Notes: generated from the letters alone by a model not told the origin. Numbered from the stretch's first letter, positions 46,842 to 56,664 are shown. The stretch: DNA of 64,000 bases from JBBDLF01 sp040879025 (GCA_040879025.1 JBBDLF010000019.1:1-64000); one strand, 5' to 3'. A program made the numbers and translations.

Positions 46842-48340
46842 AAAAAGTCATTCTATTAAGCAGTCTCATCGCCGTCGCGCTGACGCTAGGCTACACACTG
46901 GGTCGCCATGCCCCGGTCGGAGACGACATGGCCGGCAGGCGAGAGGCAATCGCCAGTGGAGATAGTAGGCCGCCGCTTTATTGGGTGGCGCCCATGGACG
47001 CCAACTTCCGCCGCAGCGAGCCCGGCCTGTCCCCCATGGGCATGCCTCTGGTACCGGTGTACGAGGAGGACGACCGAGAGGGTGGGGCGGTGCGGGTATC
47101 TGCAACCGTGCAGCAAAATCTGGGGCTGCGCGTCGCCACGGTGGTGCGCCGGGATCTGTCGAGAGAACTGCGTACGGTGGGTTACACACGCTGGAACGAA
47201 GCCAGTCTGGAGAGTCTGCACACCAGGGCCAAGGGTTGGCTGGAAGAGTTGAATCTCGACAGCGTGGGGGATGAGGTGCGGGCCGGGGAAGTGGTTTACG
47301 AGTTGTTTGCCCCGGAACTGGTGAGCGCCCAGCGGGAATTCCTGACGGCGCTTGCCGCGGACAATCCGCGACTGGCTGCCCTTGCCCGCGACAGACTGCC
47401 GGCCCTGGGCTTCAGCGCCGGGCAGATCGCGCGGCTCCAGGATACCGGTGCCGTCAGCCCCAGGCTTGTCTACCGCGCCAACCGGGATGCCGTGGTGACT
47501 GCGATCGGGCCGCGCGAGGGAACCTATGTGGAGCCGGGCACGCTCATCGCCACCCTGGCTTCGCTGGAGACGGTCTGGGTCGACATCGATGTCTTTGCCA
47601 GCGAGGCCGGCCTGGTGCGGCAGGGACAGGCCGCAAGCATCAGCTTTCCCGCCTTTCCGGGAAGGGAGTGGACCGGGCGGGTGGACTATGTGTATCCGGA
47701 GCTGGACCCGGTTACGCGAACGGTGACGGCGCGCCTCATCATCGCCAACACCGAGCGTCTGTTGCGGCCGAATATGTTTGCCCATGTCGCGCTGCAGGTC
47801 GAGCCAAGACAGGAGGTTCTGGTGATTCCCAGTGAGGCGGTGATCCAATCCCAGCAGGGTGCGCGGGTGATCATGCGGGACCGGGAAGGCGGTTTTGAAG
47901 CCCGGGTCGTGGACACCGGCATTGAAAGCAACGGCCTGACCGAGGTTATAGGTGGCTTGCGCGAAGGCGAGGAAGTCGTTACCTCCGGGCAGTTCCTGCT
48001 GGATGCCGAGGCCAACGGGGAGCAGGCCTTCGCCCGTTTGCAACAAGCCGGCACCGGACAGGCAACGGCCGATGGTGCAATGGACACCGCCGACACTACG
48101 CCGGCGAGATACTCCGCCACAGGCACTATCCTAGCCATCGACGAGGGGCAATCCATTCTCCTGTCACACGGCCCCGTTCCCGCGCTGAACTGGCCCGCCA
48201 TGACTATGAGTTTCAGCGTGGCCGCGGATGTGCCGCTGGTGGAATTTGACGTGGATGACCGGGTTGACATTGTTTTCCGGCAGCTTGACAGCGGTGCCTT
48301 CCAGGTCGTCAGCCTGGCGGACAGCGAGGTGTCGCAATGA
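46838..48340 (+). CDS. cusB: Cus periplasmic adaptor CusB with fused C-terminal CusF domain
   Basis: A 500-residue membrane-fusion protein. After an N-terminal anchor (about 5-22) comes a heavy-metal-binding domain (YWVAPMDANFRRSEPGLSP, MGMPLVPVYEED) of the CusB type. Then follow the lipoyl/beta-barrel adaptor domains (YTRWNEASLESLHTRAKG, REGTYVEPGTLIATLASLE, LVIPSEAVIQSQQGARV). The last ~75 residues form a CusF-like domain with the Cu(I)/Ag(I) ligand set H...WPAMTM, including the Trp that caps the metal. In E. coli CusF is a separate chaperone, so here metal delivery and adaptor are one chain. It is translationally coupled to both cusC and cusA by 4-bp overlaps. Confidence 0.93.
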   Translation: MKKVILLSSLIAVALTLGYTLGRHAPVGDDMAGRREAIASGDSRPPLYWVAPMDANFRRSEPGLSPMGMPLVPVYEEDDREGGAVRVSATVQQNLGLRVATVVRRDLSRELRTVGYTRWNEASLESLHTRAKGWLEELNLDSVGDEVRAGEVVYELFAPELVSAQREFLTALAADNPRLAALARDRLPALGFSAGQIARLQDTGAVSPRLVYRANRDAVVTAIGPREGTYVEPGTLIATLASLETVWVDIDVFASEAGLVRQGQAASISFPAFPGREWTGRVDYVYPELDPVTRTVTARLIIANTERLLRPNMFAHVALQVEPRQEVLVIPSEAVIQSQQGARVIMRDREGGFEARVVDTGIESNGLTEVIGGLREGEEVVTSGQFLLDAEANGEQAFARLQQAGTGQATADGAMDTADTTPARYSATGTILAIDEGQSILLSHGPVPALNWPAMTMSFSVAADVPLVEFDVDDRVDIVFRQLDSGAFQVVSLADSEVSQ

Positions 48341-51300
48341 TCGGCTGGGTCATCGGACAGTCCATTGCCAACCGGGGTCTGCTGTTGCTGGCGGCCCTGT
48401 CGCTGACGGTGGCCGGCTACATTAACCTGCGTTCCATGCCCGTGGACGCCATTCCCGATCTGTCCGATGTCCAGGTCATCATCAAGACCCCATTCCCCGG
48501 TCAGTCTCCTCAAGTCGTGGAGGATCAGGTGACCTACCCACTGACCACGGCGATGTTGTCGGTGCCGGGGGCCGTGGATGTACGTGGCTATTCCTTCTTC
48601 GGCGATTCCTATGTGTATGTCATCTTCGCCGACGGTACCGACGAATATTGGGCCCGCAGCCGCGTGCTGGAGTATCTGAACCAGGTGGGCGCCGCTCTGC
48701 CCGACGGGGTCAGTCCCGCCCTGGGTCCGGATGCCACGGGCGTCGGCTGGATCTACGAATACGCCTTGGTGGACCGCTCGGGACTGCATGATCTCAGCGA
48801 ACTGCGCGCCCTGCAGGACTGGTTCCTGAAGTTCGAATTACAGACGGTAACCGGTGTGGCCGAGGTGGCGACGGTGGGGGGAATGGTCAGGCAATACCAG
48901 GTGGTCCTGGACCCGGATATCATGAGCGCGCTGCAGTTGACGCTGCCGCAGGTACACGAGGCCATCCGCCGCGGCAACCGGGAGGTGGGCGGCTCCGTGA
49001 TCGAAATGGCAGAGACCGAGTTCATGGTACGGGCGACCGGCTATATCGAGGGCATGGAGCAGCTCAGACAGATACCGGTAAAAGTGGGTGACGACGGCAC
49101 GCCGGTGCTGCTGGCCGACATTGCGACTATCCAGGTGGGCCCCCAGCTTCGCCGCGGCGTGGCGGATCTTAACGGCGAAGGTGAGGTGTCCGGTGGGATC
49201 GTCGTGATGCGCAGCGGGGAAAATGCGCAGGCGACCATCGCCGCTGTCAAGGCCAAACTGGCGGAACTGGCCGCCGGGCTGCCGCAAGGTGTGGAGATCA
49301 TCCCCACCTATGACCGGTCCGAACTGATCGGCAGGGCGGTGGACAATCTGTACGGCAAACTGGTGGAGGAGATGCTGATCGTCGCCCTGGTCAGTGTGGT
49401 GTTTTTGTTCCACTTTCGCTCCTCCCTTGTGGCCATCGCCGTGTTACCCCTGGGCATTCTCACCGCGCTGATGATCATGCGTGCGCAGGGCATCAACGCC
49501 AACATCATGTCGCTGGGCGGCATTGCCATTGCCATCGGGGCCATGGTGGATGCCGCCATCGTGATGATCGAGAACGTGCACAAGCATCTGGAAAGAAAAC
49601 CGGGCCTGACCGGCGAGGCGCGTTGGGAACTGATCCGCAATGCCACCACCCAGGTCGGCGCGCCGTTGTTTTTCTCGCTGCTGATCATCACACTGAGCTT
49701 TCTCCCCATCTTCGCCCTGCAGGCGCAGGAAGGGAGACTGTTCGCGCCGCTGGCGTTTACCAAGACCTGGGCCATGGCTGCCGCCGCGATCTTCAGCATT
49801 ACCATCGTGCCGGTGCTGATGGGCTACCTCATACGCGGCCGTCTCACGCCGGAACACGGAAACCCCCTGAATCGCCTGTTGATGTGGGTCTATCGTCCGG
49901 TCATCGGTTTTGTCACACGCTGGCCGCTGCCGGTTATCGCGTTGACGGCGCTGGTCATGGTATCGGCCGCCTGGCCCCTGTCGCGCCTGGGCGCGGAATT
50001 CATGCCGCCGCTGGATGAAGGGGACTGGATGTACATGCCGACGACCCGGCCGGGGTTGCCCATCGGCGAGGCCACCCAACTGCTGCAACAGACCAACCGC
50101 ATGATCAAGTCGGTGCCCGAGGTGGCACAAGTCTTCGGCAAGATCGGTCGCGCCGAAACCGCGACGGACCCGGCACCACTGACCATGATCGAAACGCTGA
50201 TCCGCTTCAAGCCGGAATCGCAATGGCGGGAAGGCATGACCATCGAATCGATTCGGGATGAGATACGCGGCAGAGTGCAACTGCCGGGCATCGCCAACGT
50301 GTGGGTGATGCCCATCAAGACCCGCATCGACATGCTGGCTACCGGTATCAAAACCCCCGTGGGTCTGAAGATCAGCGGGCCTGACCTGGGTGAGATCCAG
50401 CGCCTCGGGCGCCAAGTTGAAGAACTCCTCGGCATCTTGCCAGGTACCAGCAGCGTCTATGCCGAACGCGTCATGGGTGGACGCTATGTCACCGTGGACA
50501 TCGACAGGGGATATTCGGCGCGCCTCGGCCTGAATATCGCGGACGTGCAGGCCGTAGTCAGTTCCGCCATCGGCGGCATGAACATCTCGGAGTCGCTGGA
50601 GGGCCTGCAGCGATTCCCGATCAACGTGCGCTATCCCAGAGAGTACCGGGAGTCACTCCCGGCGATTCGGTCCCTGCCCGTTGTCACTCCCGCTGGCGCG
50701 CGGGTGCAGCTTAGTGATTTGGCCCGGATCGACATCGAAGACGGGCCGCCGATGATCAAGAGCGAAAATGCACGGCCCACGGGCTGGGTCTATATTGACA
50801 TCAGTGACATCGACGTGGGCAGTTACGTGGCGTCCGCCCGCGCCCATCTGGCCGAGCATCTACTCGTCCCACCGGGGTATACCCTGACTTGGTCGGGCCA
50901 GTATGAATACATGCAGCGGGCGCTGGAGCGCCTGCGACTGGTGGTGCCCATGACCGTAGTGATTATTCTGCTGTTATTGTACCTGGCATTCAGAAAAATA
51001 GCCGACGCCGCCATCATTCTGGGCGCGCTCCCGATGGCCCTGGCTGGAAGCGCGTGGTATCTATGGTATCTGGAGTATGAGCTCTCGGTGGCCGTGGCCG
51101 TGGGGATGATCGCCCTGGCCGGAGTGGCTGTGGAGATAGGGGTGATTATGCTGGTCTATCTGAACCAGGCACGAGACGATTATCTGTTATCCCTTGGCCC
51201 CACGGCTCAGCCCACCCGGGAAGGACTGCGTGCGGCCGTCCGTGAGGGCGCGCTCAGGCGGCTGCGGCCGGTAGTGATGACAGTGGCCGCGATCACCGTG

Positions 51301-51477
51301 GCGCTGGTTCCCATCATGTACGGCCGCGGCACGGGTTCGGAAGTCATGCAACGCATAGCGGCGCCGATGATCGGCGGCATGGTGTCGACACTGTTGCTGT
51401 CTTTGTGTGTCATACCGGCGCTTTTTTATACCTGGCATCTGTTTCGCTTGCAGAAGGTAAAGTTGGGGAACTTGTAG
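48337..51477 (+). CDS. cusA: Cu(I)/Ag(I) efflux RND pump CusA
   Basis: A 1046-residue inner-membrane RND transporter of the heavy-metal class. The TM4 proton-relay motif GAMVDAAIVMIENVHKHLE (Asp at about 403) is the form typical of the monovalent Cu/Ag group and not the Zn/Co/Cd group. Twelve TM helices and two large periplasmic loops are in the expected places, with PNVWVMPIKTRIDMLATGIK in the second loop, the CusA porter-domain segment that precedes the three-Met metal site. It starts on the cusB stop (ATGA). The pump takes Cu(I)/Ag(I) from the periplasm and cytoplasm to the CusC channel. Confidence 0.96.
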   Translation: MIGWVIGQSIANRGLLLLAALSLTVAGYINLRSMPVDAIPDLSDVQVIIKTPFPGQSPQVVEDQVTYPLTTAMLSVPGAVDVRGYSFFGDSYVYVIFADGTDEYWARSRVLEYLNQVGAALPDGVSPALGPDATGVGWIYEYALVDRSGLHDLSELRALQDWFLKFELQTVTGVAEVATVGGMVRQYQVVLDPDIMSALQLTLPQVHEAIRRGNREVGGSVIEMAETEFMVRATGYIEGMEQLRQIPVKVGDDGTPVLLADIATIQVGPQLRRGVADLNGEGEVSGGIVVMRSGENAQATIAAVKAKLAELAAGLPQGVEIIPTYDRSELIGRAVDNLYGKLVEEMLIVALVSVVFLFHFRSSLVAIAVLPLGILTALMIMRAQGINANIMSLGGIAIAIGAMVDAAIVMIENVHKHLERKPGLTGEARWELIRNATTQVGAPLFFSLLIITLSFLPIFALQAQEGRLFAPLAFTKTWAMAAAAIFSITIVPVLMGYLIRGRLTPEHGNPLNRLLMWVYRPVIGFVTRWPLPVIALTALVMVSAAWPLSRLGAEFMPPLDEGDWMYMPTTRPGLPIGEATQLLQQTNRMIKSVPEVAQVFGKIGRAETATDPAPLTMIETLIRFKPESQWREGMTIESIRDEIRGRVQLPGIANVWVMPIKTRIDMLATGIKTPVGLKISGPDLGEIQRLGRQVEELLGILPGTSSVYAERVMGGRYVTVDIDRGYSARLGLNIADVQAVVSSAIGGMNISESLEGLQRFPINVRYPREYRESLPAIRSLPVVTPAGARVQLSDLARIDIEDGPPMIKSENARPTGWVYIDISDIDVGSYVASARAHLAEHLLVPPGYTLTWSGQYEYMQRALERLRLVVPMTVVIILLLLYLAFRKIADAAIILGALPMALAGSAWYLWYLEYELSVAVAVGMIALAGVAVEIGVIMLVYLNQARDDYLLSLGPTAQPTREGLRAAVREGALRRLRPVVMTVAAITVALVPIMYGRGTGSEVMQRIAAPMIGGMVSTLLLSLCVIPALFYTWHLFRLQKVKLGNL

Positions 51478-51743
51478 CATGGCCTGACAGCGAGCTTATA
51501 ACTATAGACGCCCCCACCCTTTAAGAGTCGCCGGTGCCATGCTCGGCGCGGTAGCCGCCGTGGCAGGGTACTTTACGCGAATTCGCGAGATCTGTGATGA
51601 ATACGGCGTGTTTAACGGCCCAGAGCGGCCTGAGTCATTTACCAAAGCAGTCGGCTTGTACCTGCTGTCTGTACTATCTTTGGCACCAGACTGGTGCTAC
51701 AGTATTTGAGTAAAATTAGCTATATAAATCAGAGAGTTCGCAC

Positions 51744-52385
51744 ATGACAGATAAATGGATGATCAGAGGCAATACCTATGCTAATTGTAACTGCGCACTC
51801 AACTGCGGGTGTCAGTTCAATCTGCCCTCCACCCACGGCCACTGCCAGTTCGTTGGCGGTGGAGTGATTGAAGAGGGCTATTTCAATGAGACCGATCTCA
51901 AGGGCCTGAAGTGGGCCTTTGCTATTATCTGGCCAGGGGAGATTGCCGAAGGCAACGGCAGGGAGCTGATCGTTATCGATGAGCAGGCGGATGACGAGCA
52001 ACGTGAAGCCCTCAGAAAAATTGTCCAGGGTGAGGCCGGCGAGCCCGGTTCAAACCATTTTTCGGTATTTGCCAGCACCTGTTCCGAACAGCTTGAACCG
52101 ATTTACAAACCGATCAAATTTGAAGTGGATATCCCGGCACGCAAAGCGCGATTGAATATTCCCGGCCTGGTGGAAACCGAAGGCTCGCCGGTAATGAATC
52201 CCATGACCGGTGATGAGTTCCACATCGGGCTGACGCGCAACGAGGGTAGTTTCGAGTTCACAGAAGCGCAACTGGGCCAGGGCACGTCCAGGGTGGAAGG
52301 TGAACTCGCCATGGCAATCGATCAGGGCTATGCCCAATTCTGCGAGATTCACTATAACCAGGACGGACTGGTTCGCGCCGCCTAG
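51744..52385 (+). CDS. DUF1326 Cys-rich protein
   Basis: A 213-residue soluble protein. The N-terminus contains the cluster CNCALNCGCQF, a CxCx3CxC-type motif suited to metal or redox chemistry, followed by HGHCQF and a CSEQ cysteine near residue 113. The remainder matches the DUF1326 family (YFNETDLKGLKWAFAIIWPG, RKIVQGEAGEPGSNHF). No enzymatic function is established. The DUF2182 membrane protein gene begins 13 bp downstream, a pairing seen in many proteobacteria. It lies 266 bp after cusA, on the same strand. Confidence 0.85.
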   Translation: MTDKWMIRGNTYANCNCALNCGCQFNLPSTHGHCQFVGGGVIEEGYFNETDLKGLKWAFAIIWPGEIAEGNGRELIVIDEQADDEQREALRKIVQGEAGEPGSNHFSVFASTCSEQLEPIYKPIKFEVDIPARKARLNIPGLVETEGSPVMNPMTGDEFHIGLTRNEGSFEFTEAQLGQGTSRVEGELAMAIDQGYAQFCEIHYNQDGLVRAA

Positions 52386-52398
52386 CCGGGCTCGCGAC

Positions 52399-53154
52399 AT
52401 GGTGTCCCGTTTAATACGCAGCTGGGATATGCTGCTGTTGTGGCTATCCCTGGCTGCCATTGTTCTGCTTGCCTGGACCTATCTCATTGTGGCGAACCTG
52501 AACATGCCGGAACAGGCCATGGCCGGCATGCGTGGCTGGGCGCTGTATGACTATGTCATGATGTTTGCGATGTGGAGCATCATGATGGTCGGGATGATGG
52601 TGCCGACCTCGATCCGTGCGGTACGCATATATGCGATGGTCAATGCAAAAGCCGGACAGAAACATCGGCGCATAGCCCGCACGTACTGGTTCATCCTCGG
52701 TTACCTCTTTGTCTGGTTCGGATTCAGTGCCGCAGCCACTGTGCTACAGGGGTTGCTCACCGAATATGGACTGATGTCAGCGATGATGGTCGGTACCAGT
52801 CCCTATCTTGGCGCCGCAATTCTGGTTGCCGCGGGGCTCTATCAACTGAGTCCATGGAAAGACACCTGTCTGCGGCATTGTCAGTCCCCGGCACAATACC
52901 TCGCTGGCGGATTTGGACCTCGACCAACAGATGGTATTCGCCTGGGTCTGGGGCACGGTGCCTATTGCCTGGGCTGTTGCTGGGTCTTGATGCTTCTGCT
53001 GTTTGTGGGGGGCGTCATGAATCTGATCTGGATCGCGATTATCACCGGCTTTGTCCTGCTGGAAAAACTTCTGCCGTCAAGAGTCCGGCTGACACACAGC
53101 AGTGCAGTGCTGATGATTGCTAGTGGTTTGGTCTATTTCATAATCAGGGCTTGA
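52399..53154 (+). CDS. DUF2182 integral membrane protein
   Basis: A 251-residue protein with about six TM helices. Met-rich first and second helices (MMFAMWSIMMVGMMVPTSI) and cysteines in CLRHCQSP and YCLGCCWVLM could bind Cu(I), though this is inference. The family motif AMWSxMMxAMMxPS is recognisable. The start at 52399 lacks a strong Shine-Dalgarno, so coupling to the DUF1326 gene 13 bp upstream is likely. It ends before a short C-rich tandem repeat. Confidence 0.8.
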   Translation: MVSRLIRSWDMLLLWLSLAAIVLLAWTYLIVANLNMPEQAMAGMRGWALYDYVMMFAMWSIMMVGMMVPTSIRAVRIYAMVNAKAGQKHRRIARTYWFILGYLFVWFGFSAAATVLQGLLTEYGLMSAMMVGTSPYLGAAILVAAGLYQLSPWKDTCLRHCQSPAQYLAGGFGPRPTDGIRLGLGHGAYCLGCCWVLMLLLFVGGVMNLIWIAIITGFVLLEKLLPSRVRLTHSSAVLMIASGLVYFIIRA

Positions 53155-53221
53155 ATCTCTGCATCCTGTCCTGAGTCCCGATGCTTAACCCTGATCGAGA
53201 TCTGTTGGCGTAAATTCAATC

Positions 53222-53248
53222 TATCCCCCTATATCCCCCTATATCCCC
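53222..53248 (+). repeat. Short tandem repeat (10-bp unit)
   Basis: Nearly three copies of TATCCCCCTA stand between two convergent genes. No hairpin or known function is seen. Confidence 0.6.
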
Positions 53249-53253
53249 GTTAA

Positions 53254-54762
53254 TCAAAGATCGTCCTGGTCACGCTGGATCTGGTCCCTTACTGCCTCAA
53301 CGGCGGTGTCCCGTCCCGCCAGATAGTCGGTGAAGGACCAGGAGATCGGCAGCGTCGGGTCCAGATCTCCCGCAGCAACGCCCAGCAAATAATTTGCCGG
53401 ATAACAGATGAGTATTTGACGCAACGTGCAGCCGTTTGCCCAGTCATGGAAGCCGGTCGCATAGCCAATCCGCAGACCCGAGTTTGGCAACACTATTCGC
53501 GTAGCGGCTTCGGACCAAAAGCGGGCATGGTCTCCCAGGGGTTCTCCGACGATCGTGGCACGGTCGCCGGAGAAATACTTCAGACGAGCGGTGGTTATCA
53601 CGCCAGCCGAATAGGTGTTCGCGCTGGTCAGAATAAAGATTCTCCCGTTCTCCGGCATCGCTCGTGGCAACGCGCGCGTGAATTCGGCGGTCAGTTGATA
53701 GCTGCCTCCCAGGTTCGAGCGGAAATCGACGATGGCATAGCGAGGCGCTTCTTTCTCCACATGCGCCAGCACCCGATTGACGAATACAGCGAAAGGCTCG
53801 TCGCTCGGGTCATCCATTGCCGCGTTCATCTGCAGGAAGAGAATCTTTCCATCATCCAGGCCCGTCATCCAGTAGAAGCGATGCGGATGCTGGAGCGAAA
53901 TCGGGATGCTTCTGTTATCGAGCAGGTGTAGCCATGGGCGCTGCTCCCCCGTGGGATGGGGAAAAGGTGCTTCCTCCGGTAGCGGAACGGGACTAAGATC
54001 CCGCCGGGGCCAGTAGAGATCGCGCGGGTCGACCATTATCGTGAGTGGCGTCCTTGCCGGCGCGGGACCGCTGGCGGGCGCGTCGATAGCGTTGACGGTT
54101 ACCACCCGGTCATCACCGGAGCTGGTCCTGAGCGTCAGTTCACTGAGCAGCGCGGATTCCGCGAGTCCCGCCGCCTGCATCGCCTGCGGAGACTCCATGA
54201 AGTGGACAGCCAGTTCTCGCTTCAGCGCAGGGCCGCCGCCTGTGTAAGGGCTCAGCAGGTGCACCAGTTCATCCGGCGCGCGCCCGTTAAGCGCCAGCAC
54301 CCGGGCACCCGGAAGCTCGGGATAAGCCGGATCGGCCCGGAGGATATACAACCCATCGGCAAACCAGTAGAAGCGCAGAGGCAGCGAGTTGAGAGTCAAT
54401 CCCCAGCCCGCCCCCATAACGTTAGTATGGCCGTTGTCAGCTCGGGCCACCGCCTTCGCCAGCCCCATCTCCAGCGCTGCGGCATCCAGCGTGCCCGCCG
54501 CCTCTCGCAGTGCGTCAAGATCCTGATGGAACAGAGCCCACTGTGCCGGGGTGAAGCTGCGGTCCAACCGCGGTAGCACGTCCCGGAGATACGCGATGTC
54601 CTGCCTGTTGGCTTCGAGCCGACTGGCTGGCGCTGGGAAATCCGCGAGCGGAGGGCTCCTGAAAGCAGGATACATGAGAAATGCGATTGTTCCGATCAGC
54701 AGTAACAGAAGTGTCAGGGAGCCAATCGCCAGTTTTAACCACCACGTCGGTTGCAACTTCAT
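53254..54762 (-). CDS. Membrane-anchored S41-like (tail-specific) protease homologue
   Basis: The start at 54762 has AAGGGA upstream. The 502-residue protein begins with one TM helix (about 10-32, LAIGSLTLLLLLIGTIAFLMY). A helical N-terminal region and a possible PDZ-like segment (GARVLALNGRAPDELVHLL) follow. The C-terminal catalytic fold has VDFRSNLGGSYQLTAEF and, in place of the nucleophile strand, TSANTYSAGVITTARLKYF with Ser at about 380. This resembles S41 peptidases, although overall conservation is modest and the Lys partner was not identified. An alternative is an inactive relative. It is convergent with DUF2182. Confidence 0.62.
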   Translation of the reverse strand: MKLQPTWWLKLAIGSLTLLLLLIGTIAFLMYPAFRSPPLADFPAPASRLEANRQDIAYLRDVLPRLDRSFTPAQWALFHQDLDALREAAGTLDAAALEMGLAKAVARADNGHTNVMGAGWGLTLNSLPLRFYWFADGLYILRADPAYPELPGARVLALNGRAPDELVHLLSPYTGGGPALKRELAVHFMESPQAMQAAGLAESALLSELTLRTSSGDDRVVTVNAIDAPASGPAPARTPLTIMVDPRDLYWPRRDLSPVPLPEEAPFPHPTGEQRPWLHLLDNRSIPISLQHPHRFYWMTGLDDGKILFLQMNAAMDDPSDEPFAVFVNRVLAHVEKEAPRYAIVDFRSNLGGSYQLTAEFTRALPRAMPENGRIFILTSANTYSAGVITTARLKYFSGDRATIVGEPLGDHARFWSEAATRIVLPNSGLRIGYATGFHDWANGCTLRQILICYPANYLLGVAAGDLDPTLPISWSFTDYLAGRDTAVEAVRDQIQRDQDDL

Positions 54763-55054
54763 TGTGTTCCCTTTGCGGGTGGGCGGATCCCCACCTGACA
54801 GGATCATCACGTTTTGAACCGGAAAAATCCAGCCTCGACCCAGGACGGGCTCACGGACACTGCAATAGTGTGGACGTTGAAACCACTCTAACCATATCAC
54901 CTGAGTATAGGAAGTATTAGCGCTAAAAAGGTATCAAGTTACCAGCGCCCCCAAATGTTTTATATGATTCGACATAGTTGAGGGAGTCAATTCTGATCGC
55001 CTCGATTGAGGGTTTGCTTTTAGCCTTAATTGAAGCCGGATAAATTGGGTAGAA

Positions 55055-55951
55055 ATGTCAATCAAACCGCCCGTCTCACAGGATCTGCGTTTTCTGCTCA
55101 TTATGCTTGCCGCGGCGACCTGCCTGGGCCTGGTGCCTGTTTTTGAAAAGCAGGCGGTGGCAACGGGGTCCGGTCTCTTTACTCTGGTGATAGCCATTAA
55201 TGTAGTCACAGTTGCTTGCCTGGCAGCGCCAGCCTGGCGGCAGCGTCCCCGCAACCTGCTGCAGGATTGGCCGGCAATGCTCCTGATCGGGGCTGTTGCA
55301 TCAGGCGTCGTCGTGCTACTAAACCTTTGGGCTTTGGAAACCACTACCGCCACCCACCGCGGCGTGTTCCAGGCCATGTACCCGGCGGCGACCGCTGTGT
55401 TTGCTTTTCTACTGCTGGGCGAGCGCCTGCCCTGGAAAGCCTACGCGCTTATTGTTTTGATGTTCGTCGGGATTATCACCATGAGCGTTCGCGGAATGCG
55501 CCTGGAGTTGGCGTTTGGCGATCTGTTGCTCATACTGACCCTGCCCATGATGGGACTTTGCGATGCCTGGGCCAAAAAGAGCCTTGGCAACCTGCAGGCG
55601 GAATGGCTTGCCTTTGCCCGTTTTGCATTCGGCTCTCTGGCGCTGCTGATCATCCTGCTGGCCGCCTTCCTGATAAACGGCACGCGACTGAACTGGCCGG
55701 CAATCGAAGCCTGGATCTGGATACTTCTTTCGGGAATCAGTATCGGCCTCGGCATTATCCTGCTGTACCGTGGCATGAAGCTAAAAGGCGCTTCGCTGGC
55801 GGCGGCACTGGTCGGTCTGTCGCCGGTTCTCACCCTGGTTGTGGAATGGTTGTTTATGGGTGGGCGCTTCACGCCAATCGAACTGATGGGCATGACGCTG
55901 GTAATAAGCGGCGGCCTGCTTCTTAGTCACCCTCACTTCCAGAAGTTCTGA
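55055..55951 (+). CDS. EamA/DMT-family transporter
   Basis: A 298-residue protein with ten predicted helices in two EamA halves. The first half has WALETTTATHRGVFQAMYPAATAVFAF and the second has YRGMKLKGASLAAALVGLSP, each followed by a typical LLGERLPWKAYALI or FMGGRFTPIELMGM hairpin. The family exports metabolites or amino acids. The gene has no close partner and its N-terminal region carries no signal other than the first helix. Confidence 0.9.
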   Translation: MSIKPPVSQDLRFLLIMLAAATCLGLVPVFEKQAVATGSGLFTLVIAINVVTVACLAAPAWRQRPRNLLQDWPAMLLIGAVASGVVVLLNLWALETTTATHRGVFQAMYPAATAVFAFLLLGERLPWKAYALIVLMFVGIITMSVRGMRLELAFGDLLLILTLPMMGLCDAWAKKSLGNLQAEWLAFARFAFGSLALLIILLAAFLINGTRLNWPAIEAWIWILLSGISIGLGIILLYRGMKLKGASLAAALVGLSPVLTLVVEWLFMGGRFTPIELMGMTLVISGGLLLSHPHFQKF

Positions 55952-56040
55952 ATCTGCTTCTCCCCACCCTCACTCGTACTTGAGATTTTCCGCTGGATTA
56001 CCTCTGGCAATACGCAGGCACTGACCGCTGACCGTTGCAT

Positions 56041-56488
56041 CTACCATATCGGCGCACGACGCCGCATGGCGACCAGTACCTCAGCATGATTTTGGCTTAT
56101 CTCGATGATGTCAACGGCATCGCCAAAGTAACGTATAGCATTCTGCCAAGACATAATGAAGGAAGAGAAGTCCCAGGCGTGAAAGTGCACTGCTGGTGGA
56201 GCCGCATTCACTAGCGCTTCCGTATCTACTTCTGATAGTCCCCGAACGTTCTTCGCCAGGTCACGGTAATGATCATTGTCGTTACGGGACCGCCCTGCTT
56301 CGAAATCGCTGACAAAATGGTCCCATGTGCGCAAAGGCGCCGATCTCAATTCCTGAACCCGAAAGATACTTCTGTGCAGCAAGGCTGCGACCGATCCGGG
56401 TCTTTGATGATCGAAACAGTAGATGGAGCGGAGCAAAAAGGAACGGCTCCACGCCAAAATATACGCGCCTCAACATTGATTTAATCAT
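56041..56488 (-). pseudogene. SAM-methyltransferase family gene with internal deletion and frameshift
   Basis: Two overlapping minus-strand frames complement each other. The first (56488-56282) carries AAQKYLSGSGIEIGAFAHMG, the SAM-binding start of a family usually reading YLxGxGIEIGAL. The second (to 56041) carries NDNDHYRDLAKNVRGLS and AVHFHAWDFSSFIMSW, which match the C-terminal part of the same family (DHYRxWxxxV, SIHFHVWD). About 100 residues with the core of the Rossmann fold are missing between them. The gene is therefore dead, unless the assembly is wrong here. Confidence 0.6.
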
Positions 56489-56664
56489 TTAATCCTTATT
56501 GTATACCGATTGGTCACAGTATATTCGGCATATCAAGTATTGTTGTGTAACGCAACAATTTTTGGCTAATGAACTATATTCAAAGAATCTGGCATTTCTA
56601 GTAGTTGACTTGTCACATAGCATTTGACTAACTTAGAACACTTATCTTACAAGCGGGGTTGTTT

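Noticed and set aside
46886..50415. Several long minus-strand frames (323-386 codons) inside cusB and cusA
   Set aside because: They are antisense shadows of GC-rich, conserved coding DNA, and the His/Arg-rich compositions are typical of such shadows.
51537..51710. Short frame in the cusA-DUF1326 gap starting MLGAVAAVAGYF
   Set aside because: No Shine-Dalgarno and no recognised motif; composition is that of non-coding DNA.
53222..53248. TATCCCCCTA tandem repeat as a CRISPR-like or phase-variable element
   Set aside because: Fewer than three 10-bp units with no spacers, lying between convergent genes and not in a promoter or coding frame.
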